Shown: positions 8,501-17,308, numbered from the stretch's first letter. The stretch is 64,000 nucleotides of DNA from Rhizobium ecuadorense (GCF_001187535.1 NZ_LFIO01001790.1:124001-188000), one strand, 5' to 3'. The notes: generated from the letters alone by a model not told the origin. Made by a program: numbers and translations.

Positions 8501-8645
8501 TTAAGCCCCGCCCCAAACCCCTCCCCACAAGGGGAGGGGCTTAACCAGTCGCACCCATTTCACAAGTATCTCAGCGTTTCGGGCGTGAATGCGACGGTGC
8601 CTCTCTAAGTCCCTCCCCCTTGTGGGGAGGGGTTGGGGAGGGGAC
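8501..8645. repeat. Palindromic element family A, copy 1
   Basis: Two inverted arms of about 40 bases, each itself a hairpin of the type CCCCTCCCC-ACAA-GGGGAGGGG, flank a core of about 60 bases. The core shares the CGCACCC...CGTTTCGGG pattern with copy 4. It lies between kup and the next gene and may act as a transcriptional stop or mRNA stabiliser. Confidence 0.75.
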
Positions 8646-8763
8646 TTTGCAAGGGGCGCAGACACCCGGCATTTTTCAGCCACATTAGAACATGCAAAAC
8701 TTCGCATAGCCACATTCCGGCACGCCCCGTTAACCCGACGTCAAGGTTAATGCGAGATTTTCG

Positions 8764-9993
8764 ATGGAATGTTCCCGCGTTCCATGCCCGGAGTTGGTGT
8801 TGCGTCGAAAGAGCTCTTCCCGTAGCAAGCTGCGTCTTCTTCCCGAGAACTGGGTGTCGCCCGCTATCTTCGGGCTCGCCGGCTGGCTGATCTTCCCGAG
8901 CGTCCCATCTCATGCCGATCTCGCCGCCATGCTGGCCGGTCTCGATCGGGAGGGGGAGAACTGGCGCATGGTGCTGACCAATTCGCCGGCCGGCTCCATC
9001 CATCAGGCCGAACTGACCTTTTTCGATCCTGAAGTGACGGGCTCGATCTCGTCAGGCGCCGGCATGGTGCTGCCCGATGGCCGCAAGATCGCTTTCTCTT
9101 CCATGGACAAGGGCACCGCCAAAGAAAAAGGCCACGAGGACACGCCCGACGAGGATCGCGTCAACCGCGGCGCCAAGAAAGGCCGAGTCGTCGCCGTCGA
9201 GAAGATGCAGCCGCCGAAGGATTTTTCCGCCGGCTCGATCCTCGAACGCACGAAGATGCTCTTCACCCCGAGCTTCGATCTCAAGGACAGGTCGGCCTTC
9301 GTCAAGCCGAAGATCCAGGGCAAGGAAATCGCGATCGCCACATCTTTCTATAAGAAGCAGCCTGTGGTGACCGATAATGGCGTGCCGGCAATGCTGGCAA
9401 GCCTCGTCACCAGCGACAAGGCCGATATCCTGGCCACTGCCTACGGGCCGGCCGCACCCGACTATTCCCGCCAATCGCCCTTCGATTCGATCCTGACCGA
9501 GCAGGACAGCGGCCGTTTCGTTCCGGAGATCGGCCCGCGCGACCATGCATGGGCCGCCAGCATATTGGCGCCGAGCGTCTTTTCCGCCCGCGAACAGCAG
9601 TGCCTTGCCTCCGGCATCTATTTCGAGGCGCGGGGAGAATCGGTGAAGGGCCAGGCGGCCGTCGCCCAGGTGATCCTCAACCGCGTCCGCAATCCCGCCT
9701 ATCCCAAGACCATCTGCGGCGTCGTCTACCAGAACGAGGATTGGCGCAACCGCTGCCAGTTCTCCTTTGTCTGCGACAGCATCAAGGACAGGGTGAACTC
9801 GCAATATCACTGGCGGATGGCCCGCGATGTGGCGATGGCGGTGACATCAGGCAAGATCTGGCTGCCGCAGGTGGGCTCGGCGACTCACTACCATGCCGTC
9901 TATGTCAGGCCGAAATGGGCAAAGACCATGGAAAAGGTCGGCCGCATCGGTCTTCATGTCTTCTATCGCACTTATGGCGGCGGCTGGAGCTGA
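8764..9993 (+). CDS. SleB-type cell wall hydrolase (Hydrolase_2 family), membrane-anchored or secreted
   Basis: 409 residues. A hydrophobic segment at about 34-52 is a signal anchor or signal peptide after a basic N-terminus. The C-terminal about 130 residues (from CLASGIYFEARGES, about 280) form the SleB/CwlJ catalytic domain, with the expected catalytic Glu in YFEARGE and the later SATHYHA...PKWA motif. Such enzymes cut peptidoglycan as lytic transglycosylase-like hydrolases. Residues about 60-270 are a long variable region rich in Lys and Asp without a recognised domain. No sporulation is expected in this organism, so a role in wall remodelling is more likely. It stands alone between repeat element A1 and the atp operon. 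Confidence 0.85.
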   Translation: MECSRVPCPELVLRRKSSSRSKLRLLPENWVSPAIFGLAGWLIFPSVPSHADLAAMLAGLDREGENWRMVLTNSPAGSIHQAELTFFDPEVTGSISSGAGMVLPDGRKIAFSSMDKGTAKEKGHEDTPDEDRVNRGAKKGRVVAVEKMQPPKDFSAGSILERTKMLFTPSFDLKDRSAFVKPKIQGKEIAIATSFYKKQPVVTDNGVPAMLASLVTSDKADILATAYGPAAPDYSRQSPFDSILTEQDSGRFVPEIGPRDHAWAASILAPSVFSAREQQCLASGIYFEARGESVKGQAAVAQVILNRVRNPAYPKTICGVVYQNEDWRNRCQFSFVCDSIKDRVNSQYHWRMARDVAMAVTSGKIWLPQVGSATHYHAVYVRPKWAKTMEKVGRIGLHVFYRTYGGGWS

Positions 9994-10264
9994 GATAAAT
10001 CGCTTGGGCAAGCCGATTTGCCGGGCATAAAAGCGGATTCTTTCCATCGAATTTAAGAGATCGGCCATAAATAAGCCTATCTATTTGATTTAACGCGATT
10101 ATTTTCTGGCTGGACAGAAACTGTCTACGCCTTGACTATACCAATCCCTAAAACTATGTTGCGCGCGACTTCAGAACGGGCCGGAAGGGTTTCAACCTTC
10201 GCGTCCGGTGTCCGAATGACCGGGGTAGCGGGAGTGCGGGCGACGGGCAGGCGAGGAGAGATCC
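9994..10264. other. Intergenic region carrying the atp operon promoter
   Basis: AT-richer than its surroundings. It holds the candidate promoter at 10132-10160 and a small GACAG-AAA-CTGTC inverted repeat near 10113-10125. No gene is seen. Confidence 0.6.
10132..10160 (+). promoter_or_regulatory. Housekeeping-type promoter for the atp F0 operon
   Basis: TTGACT (-35, 10132-10137) and TATGTT (-10, 10155-10160) are separated by exactly 17 bases, about 105 bases upstream of atpI. This matches the sigma70/RpoD-type consensus well. Confidence 0.6.
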
Positions 10265-10603
10265 ATGGCGGATGACCGCGAAGAAAGTCTTGAGAAGCGC
10301 CGTGCGCAACTGGAAGCGAAACTCGCGACCAAGCGTGTCGAGGCGAAAGTGGAAGAGGCAAGTGAAGCTCGTTCCGAGGTAAGCCGCAAAGGTTATGCCC
10401 AGGCGATGAAGCTTTCCAGCGAGTTCATTTCCGCCATCGTCGTCGGTGCCGTCCTTGGCTATGTCTTCGACCGTTTTGTTGGCACGGCGCCTTGGGGGAT
10501 GATTGTTCTTCTGCTTCTCGGATTCTGTGCCGGCGTTCTGAACGTGCTGCGTTCTGCGGGGGTGGTGGCCCATCCCCTGGACGACAAGGGCGACAAGAAA
10601 TAA
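10265..10603 (+). CDS. atpI: F0F1 ATP synthase assembly protein AtpI
   Basis: 112 residues. A charged N-terminal coiled-coil-like region (EESLEKRRAQLEAKLATKR) is followed by two predicted membrane helices (about 55-75 and 78-98), the usual AtpI/Atp1 layout. AtpI assists assembly of the c-ring and often precedes atpB. A GAGGAGAG ribosome site lies before the ATG. First gene of the F0 operon. Confidence 0.88.
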   Translation: MADDREESLEKRRAQLEAKLATKRVEAKVEEASEARSEVSRKGYAQAMKLSSEFISAIVVGAVLGYVFDRFVGTAPWGMIVLLLLGFCAGVLNVLRSAGVVAHPLDDKGDKK

Positions 10604-10666
10604 GGACCGGTTCCCGGTCCAGTGCAATGACCCCGCGTCCTGCGGGCCAAAGAGAGAGAACAAGCG

Positions 10667-11419
10667 GTGTCTAACGATCCGACTCATCAGTTCCTGATCC
10701 ATAAGATTGTGCCGATCGAAATCGGCGGAATTGATTTTTCGTTCACCAACGCATCGCTCTTCATGGCCGCTTCGGCTGCCGTTGCCGTCGGCTTCCTTTA
10801 TTTCGCCACCTCGAACCGCGCCATCGTGCCGGGCCGTTCGCAGTCGGTCGCGGAAATGTCCTATGAATTCATCGCCAACATGCTGAAGGAAGGCGCCGGC
10901 AAGCAGGGAATGAAATTCTTCCCGCTGGTCTTCTCGCTCTTCATGTTCGTGCTGACGGCGAACCTGCTCGGCATGTTCCCGTATTTCTTCACGGTGACCA
11001 GCCAGATCATCGTGACCTTCGCCCTTGCTTTGCTCGTCATCGGCACCGTCGTCGTCTACGGCTTTTATAAGCATGGCTTCGGCTTCCTCAATCTCTTCGT
11101 GCCGCACGGCGTGCCGGGCGCGCTGCTGCCGCTGGTGGTGGCGATCGAAATCATCTCCTTCCTGTCGCGTCCGATTTCACTCTCGGTTCGTCTCTTCGCC
11201 AACATGCTCGCCGGTCACATTACCCTCAAGGTGTTCGCAGGCTTCGTCGCCTCGCTCGGAACCCTGGGTGCTCTCGGCATCGGCGGCGCCGTTCTTCCCC
11301 TCATCATGACCGTCGCCCTGACCGGTCTCGAGTTCCTCGTCGCCTTCCTCCAGGCTTATGTCTTTGCGGTACTGACTTGCATGTACCTCAACGACGCAAT
11401 CCATCCGGGCGGGCACTAA
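10667..11419 (+). CDS. atpB: ATP synthase F0 subunit a
   Basis: 250 residues with several membrane helices. The essential proton-channel arginine is in SLSVRLFANMLAGH (Arg175), and the family-typical PHGVPGALLPLVVAIEIIS and FLQAYVFAVLTCMYL segments are present. It forms the two proton half-channels against the c-ring in the inner membrane. Translation starts at a GTG (10667); GAGAGAGAACAAGC lies upstream. atpE follows 68 bases after the stop. Confidence 0.96.
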   Translation: MSNDPTHQFLIHKIVPIEIGGIDFSFTNASLFMAASAAVAVGFLYFATSNRAIVPGRSQSVAEMSYEFIANMLKEGAGKQGMKFFPLVFSLFMFVLTANLLGMFPYFFTVTSQIIVTFALALLVIGTVVVYGFYKHGFGFLNLFVPHGVPGALLPLVVAIEIISFLSRPISLSVRLFANMLAGHITLKVFAGFVASLGTLGALGIGGAVLPLIMTVALTGLEFLVAFLQAYVFAVLTCMYLNDAIHPGGH

Positions 11420-11487
11420 GGATAACGACATCGACGTCTCCAGGGCGTCAGTCATTCGCCGCAACAACCATTTCAAAGGAGTTCAAC

Positions 11488-11715
11488 ATGGAAGCGGAAG
11501 CAGCAAAGTACATCGGTGCAGGCCTGGCTTGCTTTGGTATGGCCGGTACGGCTCTCGGCCTCGGCAATATTTTCGGCAGCTACCTCTCCGGCGCACTGCG
11601 CAACCCGTCTGCCGCTGACAGCCAGTTCGGCCGTCTGGTATTCGGCTTCGCCGTTACGGAAGCTCTGGGCATCTTCTCGCTGCTCATCGCTCTCCTCCTC
11701 CTCTTCGCCGTCTGA
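11488..11715 (+). CDS. atpE: ATP synthase F0 subunit c
   Basis: 75 residues forming a two-helix hairpin, the usual c-subunit length in alphaproteobacteria. The proton-binding acid is Glu58 in FAVTEALGIF, and the polar loop RNPSA lies at about 38-42. It oligomerises into the rotor ring. An AAAGGAG ribosome site, strong as needed for this high-copy subunit, lies seven bases before the ATG at 11488; the frame is open further upstream but those starts lie within atpB. Confidence 0.96.
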   Translation: MEAEAAKYIGAGLACFGMAGTALGLGNIFGSYLSGALRNPSAADSQFGRLVFGFAVTEALGIFSLLIALLLLFAV

Positions 11716-11792
11716 TATCGGCGAATAGATGGATCACGGCCTGCCACCGCAAGCCGTGATCCTTTGCATTTGCAGTCCACCTGGAGGTGAGA

Positions 11793-12416
11793 ATGTTTTT
11801 TGTGACCCCGGCTTACGCTGAAGAAGCACCGGCGGCAGCGACGGGTACGGATGCGCATGCCGCTCCGGCCGCAGGCGAGGTCCATACCGAGACCGGTGTT
11901 GCCGAAGGCGGACACGCCCGCGGCCCTTTCCCGCCTTTCGATTCGACGACCTTTGCGTCCCAGCTGCTCTGGCTGGTGATCACCTTCGGCGTCTTCTATT
12001 TGCTCATGCAAAAGGTCATCGCGCCGCGCATCGGAGCAATCCTTGATCAGCGTCACACGCGCATTTCCCAGGATCTGGAAGAAGCGGGCCGCCTGAAGGC
12101 GGAAGCCGACGCTGCCGTCCAGACCTATGAAGGTGAATTGGCCGCCGCCCGCGCCAAATCCAATGCGATCGGCTCCGCCGCACGCGACGCCGCGAAGGTC
12201 AAGGCCGAAGAGGATCGCCGCGCTGTCGAGGCGAGCCTGTCGGAAAAGATCAAGGCTGCCGAGCTCCGCATCGGCGAGATCAAGGCAAAGGCTTTCGCCG
12301 ACGTCGGCACCATTGCCGAGGAAACCGCGGCTGCCGTGGTCGATCAACTGATCGGCGGCACCGTCGCCAAGGCCGATGTCGCCGCTGCTGTTGCAGCCGC
12401 CAAGAAGGAGGCTTGA
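11793..12416 (+). CDS. atpF2: ATP synthase F0 subunit b' (AtpG/AtpF2)
   Basis: 207 residues. A poorly conserved N-terminus rich in Ala and Glu (up to about 45) precedes one membrane helix (about 53-73, FASQLLWLVITFGVFYLLMQ) and a long charged coiled coil. It pairs with subunit b to form the peripheral stalk. Start at the ATG 11793 behind CTGGAGGTGAGA, rather than the GTG at 11787 inside that ribosome site. The presence of separate b and b' subunits is typical for alphaproteobacteria and phototrophs. atpF begins three bases after its stop. Confidence 0.93.
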   Translation: MFFVTPAYAEEAPAAATGTDAHAAPAAGEVHTETGVAEGGHARGPFPPFDSTTFASQLLWLVITFGVFYLLMQKVIAPRIGAILDQRHTRISQDLEEAGRLKAEADAAVQTYEGELAAARAKSNAIGSAARDAAKVKAEEDRRAVEASLSEKIKAAELRIGEIKAKAFADVGTIAEETAAAVVDQLIGGTVAKADVAAAVAAAKKEA

Positions 12417-12419
12417 TCG

Positions 12420-12911
12420 ATGGAATTTGCCTTAGACGCAACTTTCTTCGCCTTTGTTGGCCTCGTCCTCTTCCTGGCGCTGGTCGTTTACCTGAAGGTT
12501 CCGGGCATGATGGCAAGGTCGCTCGACGACCGCGCCGACCAGATCCGCAACGAATTGGCCGAAGCCAAGCGCCTGCGCGAGGAGGCCCAGCACCTGCTCG
12601 CCGAATACCAGCGCAAGCGCAAGGAAGCTGAAGCCGAAGCGGCCCATATCGTTGCCGCAGCCGAGCGCGAAGCCGAAATGCTGACCGCCGAAGCAAAGAA
12701 GAAGACGGAAGAATTCGTTGCCAACCGCACGGCGCTTTCCGAGCAGAAGATCAAGCAGGCCGAGGCCGAGGCGATGAAGGCGGTACGTTCCGCTGCTGTC
12801 GATCTCGCAATCGCCGCCGCCGAAACGGTGCTCGCCAAGCAGGCCGACGCCAAGGTTCAGTCCGAGCTCTTCGGCAACGCCGTCGGCCAGGTCAAGACAC
12901 GGCTCAACTGA
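12420..12911 (+). CDS. atpF: ATP synthase F0 subunit b
   Basis: 163 residues: one N-terminal membrane helix (about 5-27, FFAFVGLVLFLALVVYL) and a long Ala/Glu/Lys-rich coiled coil typical of the peripheral stalk. Last gene of the F0 operon, followed by an intrinsic terminator. The F1 genes (atpHAGDC) are not in this window and must lie elsewhere, as is usual for rhizobia. Confidence 0.95.
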   Translation: MEFALDATFFAFVGLVLFLALVVYLKVPGMMARSLDDRADQIRNELAEAKRLREEAQHLLAEYQRKRKEAEAEAAHIVAAAEREAEMLTAEAKKKTEEFVANRTALSEQKIKQAEAEAMKAVRSAAVDLAIAAAETVLAKQADAKVQSELFGNAVGQVKTRLN

Positions 12912-12934
12912 GCGGTGTCGCATGGAATAGAAAG

Positions 12935-12960
12935 AGGCCGGGCATGTCCCGGCCTTTTCT
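12935..12960 (+). terminator. Rho-independent terminator of the atp F0 operon
   Basis: AGGCCGGG (12935-12942), loop CATGT, CCCGGCCT (12948-12955), then a T-rich tail (TTTTCT). It begins 24 bases after the atpF stop. Confidence 0.88.
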
Positions 12961-13007
12961 TGTTGATGACCGTTTATTATTCCAAGCCGTGCGCCAGTTG
13001 AGGAGAA

Positions 13008-13184
13008 AACCCCTCCCCAACCCCTCCCCATAAGGGGGAGGGACTATGCTGTGATGTCCGGCAGCGACCAAAAGGCGAGTTCTTGCTGGCTGTTGCCGTT
13101 CGATGAATTACGATGAAGGGTTACGCAAAACGGTTCGGCACGTTAGCCCCTCCCCCTTGTGGGGAGGGGTTGGGGAGGGGTCTT
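13008..13184. repeat. Palindromic element family A, copy 2
   Basis: Inverted arms at 13009-13046 and 13145-13182, each of the CCCCTCCCC/GGGGAGGGG hairpin type, around a core of about 100 bases. It lies between the convergent atpF and rnhB genes, where it could serve as a two-way transcription stop. Confidence 0.75.
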
Positions 13185-13214
13185 ATGTAGCTCTCGGCAG
13201 TCTGAAGCCCAGAC

Positions 13215-13904
13215 CTATTCCGAAATCAGCTCGTCCATCTCGGGATCGTCCTCGACCTTGCGCAGCGGCCGAAAACTCATTCGGTGCAGCGAGCAGGGGC
13301 CGAGCTTTTCGATGCCGGCGCGGTGCTGCGCGGTGCCGTAGCCGACATGGGCGGCAAAACCGTAAGCCGGAAAGACATGATGCGCGCGCGCCATCATCCG
13401 GTCGCGTGTCACCTTGGCGACGATCGAGGCGGCGGCGATCGAGACCGAGCGGGCGTCGCCCTTGACCACGGCCTGTCCGGGGCAGTCGAGGCCGGGCGGC
13501 ACGTCGAGCCCGTCGGTCAGCACATAACTTGCCGGAACGGCAAGGCTGCAGATGGCGCGACGCATGGCGTCGAGGCTCGCCTTGCGGATATCCGTCTCGT
13601 CGATCCGCGTCGAGCTGGAGGACGCGATGGAGACGGTGGCGGTCGCCAGGATCTGCACGAACAGTTCCTCGCGCCGTTGCGCCGAAAGCTGCTTGGAATC
13701 GTTCAGACCCTCCGGGATGCGCTTCGGATCGAGGATGACGGCGGCCGCGACGACCGGCCCGGCCAGCGGCCCGCGGCCTGCCTCGTCGGCGCCGGCGACC
13801 GGCCAATGGCCGGCCTTGCGGGCTTTGAGTTCCAGCCGAAAATCCGGCACCAGCGGAGCCGCTTGGAAAAGCTGGGGAGAATCGGGTGGCGTGCGAGGTT
13901 TCAT
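13215..13904 (-). CDS. rnhB: Ribonuclease HII
   Basis: 229 residues. The active-site carboxylates are visible: Asp40 and Glu41 in GADEAGRGPLAGP, Asp131 in LTDG, and Asp150 in KGDARSVSIAAASIVAKVTRD. It removes RNA from RNA/DNA hybrids and misincorporated ribonucleotides. It is about 20 residues longer at the N-terminus than compact family members. The radical SAM gene lies upstream on the same strand with about 300 bases of repeat-containing spacer between them. Confidence 0.94.
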   Translation of the reverse strand: MKPRTPPDSPQLFQAAPLVPDFRLELKARKAGHWPVAGADEAGRGPLAGPVVAAAVILDPKRIPEGLNDSKQLSAQRREELFVQILATATVSIASSSSTRIDETDIRKASLDAMRRAICSLAVPASYVLTDGLDVPPGLDCPGQAVVKGDARSVSIAAASIVAKVTRDRMMARAHHVFPAYGFAAHVGYGTAQHRAGIEKLGPCSLHRMSFRPLRKVEDDPEMDELISE

Positions 13905-14207
13905 GCGGCTGAACCTCGCACGCCAACCCGATTGCCCGCAAGTCCCCGATCAGGGCGGCGGTCGGGGACCGGGTCCGGCGGATGGTGGCGGTCATTGCCA
14001 TCCGCGGGAATTGCGCTCGGGGCTCGAAAACAGGGCGGTTTTTCTGAGCAGCCGATGCGCAAGCTTCAAGCAATTCCAGGAAAAGTGCCTTGCGATTTTC
14101 CGTCCGGAATTGCGTAAAAGGTCAGATTAATTCCAGGAAAAGTGTTTTGCGGTTTTCCCTGAGCAAAGCGCGAAGCGCTTTTGCCAAAAATTGCGTAAGA
14201 ACAAAGC
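13905..14207. other. Spacer with hairpin and repeat E, no gene
   Basis: Contains GTCCCCGA (13942-13949) paired with TCGGGGAC (13962-13969), a second CGGATGG/CCATCCG inverted repeat near 13977-14003, and the repeat E tandem at 14070-14205. No coding frame is convincing. Confidence 0.55.
14070..14205. repeat. Repeat family E, two degenerate tandem units
   Basis: The unit AATTCCAGGAAAAGTG...GCGRTTTTCC...AATTGCGTAA occurs at about 14070-14118 and again at about 14128-14200, the second with an inserted GCGCGAAGCGC-type hairpin. This resembles the short modular intergenic repeats known from Rhizobium and Sinorhizobium chromosomes. Confidence 0.6.
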
Positions 14208-15365
14208 CTAAAGCAGTGACAGCTGCACGCCGCTGCCATCCGGCGGCACGAACAGATCGTCGCGCAGCGGCATGCCGCGTCGCGTCAGGCCGAAACGCCT
14301 GGCGGCCATTTCGAAACGGCGGGCGATCTGCCAGGCATAGGGACCGGCGCCCTTCATGCGCTTGCCGAATTCGGCATCGTAATCCTTGCCGCCGCGCATC
14401 GAGCGCACCAGCGACATCACATGCCGGTAGCGATCCGGATAGTGCTGCAGCAGCCAGTCGCGGAAGAGCGGGCTGACTTCGAGCGGCAGCCTCAGGATGA
14501 CATAGCTCGCCTCGGCGGCGCCGGCGGCCTTGGCCGATTCGAGAATGCGCTCCAGCTCGTGATCGTTCAGCGCCGGGATCAGCGGCGCGGCCATCACAGC
14601 CGTCTGGATGCCCGCTTCCGACAGCGTGTGAATGGTCTCCAGCCGGCGCGGCGGCGTGGCGGCGCGCGGCTCCATCGTCCGGGCAAGCTTGCGGTCAAGC
14701 GTGGTCACGGAGATGCCGACGCGCACCAGGTTCTTCGCCGCCATCTCCTGCAGAATGTCGAGATCCCGCAGGATCATCGCCGACTTGGTGACGATCGAGA
14801 CCGGATGGTTCGCCTTGTTCAAAACCTCGAGAATGCCGCGCATGATGCGCCACTCCTTCTCGACCGGCTGATAGGGGTCGGTATTGGTGCCGATCGCGAT
14901 CGCCCGCACCTTGTAGCCCGGCTTGGCAAGTTCCCGCTCCAGCAGCTTTGCCGCATCCGGCTTGGCAAACAGCTTCGTCTCGAAATCCAGCCCCGCCGAA
15001 AGCCCCATATAGGCGTGTGTCGGCCGGGCGAAACAATAGATGCAGCCATGCTCGCAGCCGCGATAGGGATTGATCGAGCGGTCGAAGCCAATGTCAGGCG
15101 ATTCATTACGGGTGATGGCCGTGCGCGGCTTCTCGATCTGCACGTCCGTCTTGAACGGCGGAAGCTCTTCCAGCGTCTGCCAGCCGTCGTCGAAAGTCTC
15201 GCGCTGCTGCGCCTCGAACCGCCCCGTCGGGTTCAGTCCCGCCCCACGCCCGCGTCGCCGATCGACCTCGATCCTCAGACCGGAGGACACGATCATCGCA
15301 TCGGCAATATCTGCCGTATTGGCAGGCGCGAATGCGGCCTGCCCTGCAAGGGACTGCTCTCTCAT
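14208..15365 (-). CDS. PA0069-family radical SAM protein (SPL-like)
   Basis: 385 residues. The SAM/4Fe-4S motif is CEHGCIYC (Cys104, Cys108, Cys111), preceded by FDRSINPYRG as in the spore-photoproduct-lyase-like group. The following region (IGTNTDPYQPVEKEW, VTKSAMILRD) fits the radical SAM barrel. The reaction of this family is not settled; it is widespread in proteobacteria. The ATG at 15365 is preferred over a TTG at 15383 because GGGAG lies seven bases before it. It is upstream of rnhB on the same strand and divergent from the glycosyltransferase-like gene. Confidence 0.87.
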   Translation of the reverse strand: MREQSLAGQAAFAPANTADIADAMIVSSGLRIEVDRRRGRGAGLNPTGRFEAQQRETFDDGWQTLEELPPFKTDVQIEKPRTAITRNESPDIGFDRSINPYRGCEHGCIYCFARPTHAYMGLSAGLDFETKLFAKPDAAKLLERELAKPGYKVRAIAIGTNTDPYQPVEKEWRIMRGILEVLNKANHPVSIVTKSAMILRDLDILQEMAAKNLVRVGISVTTLDRKLARTMEPRAATPPRRLETIHTLSEAGIQTAVMAAPLIPALNDHELERILESAKAAGAAEASYVILRLPLEVSPLFRDWLLQHYPDRYRHVMSLVRSMRGGKDYDAEFGKRMKGAGPYAWQIARRFEMAARRFGLTRRGMPLRDDLFVPPDGSGVQLSLL

Positions 15366-15503
15366 CGGATTCTCCCGCGGCAAAAGCCATCGCTTCCGCC
15401 CGTTTTGATGATTAAATTCCTATCCGCAAAGCAAGAACAATGCAAGAACAAAATGCGGAAAACGCCGCTGGCAAAAATTTGTGCGGCGCATTATGAATGA
15501 GCA

Positions 15504-16022
15504 ATGTTGACGGTTGTTCTCGAATGTCAGGATCAGGAATCTGAGCTGGCCCAGACTTTATCGGTATTGGTGGCAGGTGCCGTGGAGGGGCTTGTCAGCG
15601 ATGTGATCGTGCTCGATCACGGCTCGCAGGACGGCACCTCGCGGGTCGCCGACGCCGCCGGCTGCCGTTTTCATTCGCGATGGGATATCAAGGACATCGT
15701 TCGCTCGGCCCGCGGCGAATGGCTGCTCTTCGTCGAGCCGGGCGCCCGGCCTCAGGCCGGCTGGATCGACGAGATTGCCGAATATATCGCGCTCAACAAG
15801 CTGCCGGCGCGCTTCACCGCCTCGCGCGGCTACCGGCGTCCGTTTCTCAAGCGCTTCGGCCGCGCCGTGCCGCCGCTGGAGCTCGGTCTGCTGATGCCGA
15901 AGATCCAGGCGCTGGCCACTGCCAGAAGCGGCATGGCCCTTGCCGAATTCGCCAAGGGCCAGAAGCCGCGCAAGCTCGCCAGCGAACTGATTCCCTCCTG
16001 GGTGGCACGCGCGGCGCGGTAA
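15504..16022 (+). CDS. Glycosyltransferase-like protein (GT2/GT-A fold)
   Basis: 172 residues. The N-terminus (VVLECQDQESELAQTL, DVIVLDHGSQDGTSRVADAAG) resembles the nucleotide-sugar-binding half of GT-A family 2 enzymes, and WLLFVEPGARPQAGW corresponds to the segment that normally carries the DxD motif. Here that segment has EPGA instead of a clear DxD, and the protein is about half the usual length. It may be a reduced or non-catalytic member. It is divergent from the radical SAM gene. The substrate is unknown. Confidence 0.65.
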   Translation: MLTVVLECQDQESELAQTLSVLVAGAVEGLVSDVIVLDHGSQDGTSRVADAAGCRFHSRWDIKDIVRSARGEWLLFVEPGARPQAGWIDEIAEYIALNKLPARFTASRGYRRPFLKRFGRAVPPLELGLLMPKIQALATARSGMALAEFAKGQKPRKLASELIPSWVARAAR

Positions 16023-16399
16023 GCTCTCGGTCATCCACGGCTGGCCGGTTTCCACCGCCCAAAAACCCCTCCCCAACCCCTCCCCACAAGGGGGAGGGGC
16101 TATAATGCCGCGCTGACGCTATCCCTTTCACCGTCTCATCCGCAGAATCGTTGATGTTTGTCGTGGGGCGGTGCCGCGCCTAGCCCCTCCCCCTTGTGGG
16201 GAGGGGTTCTTTCGCGGCGATCGCACCCTTCCACCATCGTGCAAAAGATGGCGCCCAATAGGATTTCGCGCTATAATTCACCATGGCGCCGTCGAAGCGC
16301 CGCGCTTCGCAACGGATGGCCATGGAATGCCGGTGGACGGCAGATCAGGTCGGCGACAATCTCCTCTTCTGCCGGGTTCCCGGCGAAAGGAGGTGCGTC
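16023..16399. other. Intergenic region holding repeat A3
   Basis: Mainly the inverted pair described as family A copy 3, plus about 190 bases upstream of the next small gene with no clear promoter. Confidence 0.5.
16062..16210. repeat. Palindromic element family A, copy 3
   Basis: Arms at about 16062-16103 and 16180-16210 in inverted orientation around a core of about 75 bases. The right arm is shorter than in the other copies. Confidence 0.72.
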
Positions 16400-16735
16400 A
16401 TGACACGCGGTAGGATCTACGGCGTACGCAATATGGTCTACGGCCTGCTGGCCGTCATATTGCCGACATTGGTGATCGCGCATCCGCATTCGGCAGCATC
16501 GCAGACGATGCTCAGTTGCGCAGGCCGATCCGATGTCGTCAATTTCCTCGACAGGAATTTTGCTGAAAAGCTGACAGCGGTTGGACTGGTCAACCAGAAC
16601 GCCGTTCTCGAGGTCTATGCCGCCGAAAGCGGAACCTGGACGCTCGTCGTCACGGGTGTTAACGGCATCAGCTGCATCCTGCTGTCGGGTGACAGCTGGG
16701 AAACGATGCCGGCTCTGCCGGGCCTTGCCACATAG
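16400..16735 (+). CDS. Small secreted protein of unknown function
   Basis: 111 residues. A basic N-terminus and hydrophobic segment (about 10-28, MVYGLLAVILPTLVIA) ending in an AAS-like cleavage region suggest a signal peptide. The mature part is about 75 residues with two cysteines (in MLSCAG and ISCILL) that could form a disulfide. Start chosen at 16400 because AAAGGAGGTG precedes it; the frame is open further upstream. No domain is recognised. It resembles small periplasmic proteins common in rhizobia. Confidence 0.7.
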   Translation: MTRGRIYGVRNMVYGLLAVILPTLVIAHPHSAASQTMLSCAGRSDVVNFLDRNFAEKLTAVGLVNQNAVLEVYAAESGTWTLVVTGVNGISCILLSGDSWETMPALPGLAT

Positions 16736-16756
16736 CCGACGCCGGCGGCAGGCAGC

Positions 16757-17308
16757 CTATGGTTTGGCGCCGCGTTTCAGGTGCTCGTCCAGACGCGGCA
16801 TGATCTCGACGAAATTGCAGGGAACGCTGCGGTAGTCGAGCTGTCCTTTCAGGATGCCGTCCCAGGCATCCCGGCAGGCGCCGGGCGAGCCCGGCAGCGC
16901 AAAGATGAAGGTGGCGTTGGCAACGCCCGCCGTGGCGCGCGACTGGATCGTCGCCGTGCCGATCTTCTCATAGGAAATACGGTGGAAGACGGCGGAAAAG
17001 CCGTCCATGCGCTTTTCGAACAAAGGCTCCAGCGCCTCGGGCGTCACATCGCGGCCGGTAAATCCGGTGCCGCCTGTGGTGATGACGACGTCGATCTCAT
17101 CGCGCTCGGTCCAGGCCTTCACCCGTGCGGCGATTTTCTCGCGATCATCGGGCACGATCGCCCGGTCGACCAGCCGGTGGCCTGCTTCGGCGATCCGCGC
17201 CGCCAGTGTGTCGCCTGATTTGTCCGTCTCCGGCGTGCGCGTATCCGAGACGGTGAGGATCGCAATGCCGACGGCGATGAAGGGCCGCTTTTCGTCCAGA
17301 CCTGCCAT
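16757..17308 (-). CDS. moaB: Molybdenum cofactor biosynthesis protein B
   Basis: 183 residues of the MoaB/Mog (MoCF-binding) fold, with the TVSDTRTPETDKSGD N-terminal signature, ITTGGTGFTGRDVTPEA in the middle and ALPGSPGACRDAWDGIL near the end. It takes part in molybdopterin adenylation or binding. Its ATG (17308-17306) overlaps the stop of ispE by one base (TGATG), so it is translationally coupled to that gene; the functional link is not obvious. Confidence 0.92.
   Translation of the reverse strand: MAGLDEKRPFIAVGIAILTVSDTRTPETDKSGDTLAARIAEAGHRLVDRAIVPDDREKIAARVKAWTERDEIDVVITTGGTGFTGRDVTPEALEPLFEKRMDGFSAVFHRISYEKIGTATIQSRATAGVANATFIFALPGSPGACRDAWDGILKGQLDYRSVPCNFVEIMPRLDEHLKRGAKP

Noticed and set aside
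10265..12911. Complete ATP synthase operon
   Set aside because: Only the F0 genes are here; no alpha, beta, gamma, delta or epsilon subunit genes occur in the window.
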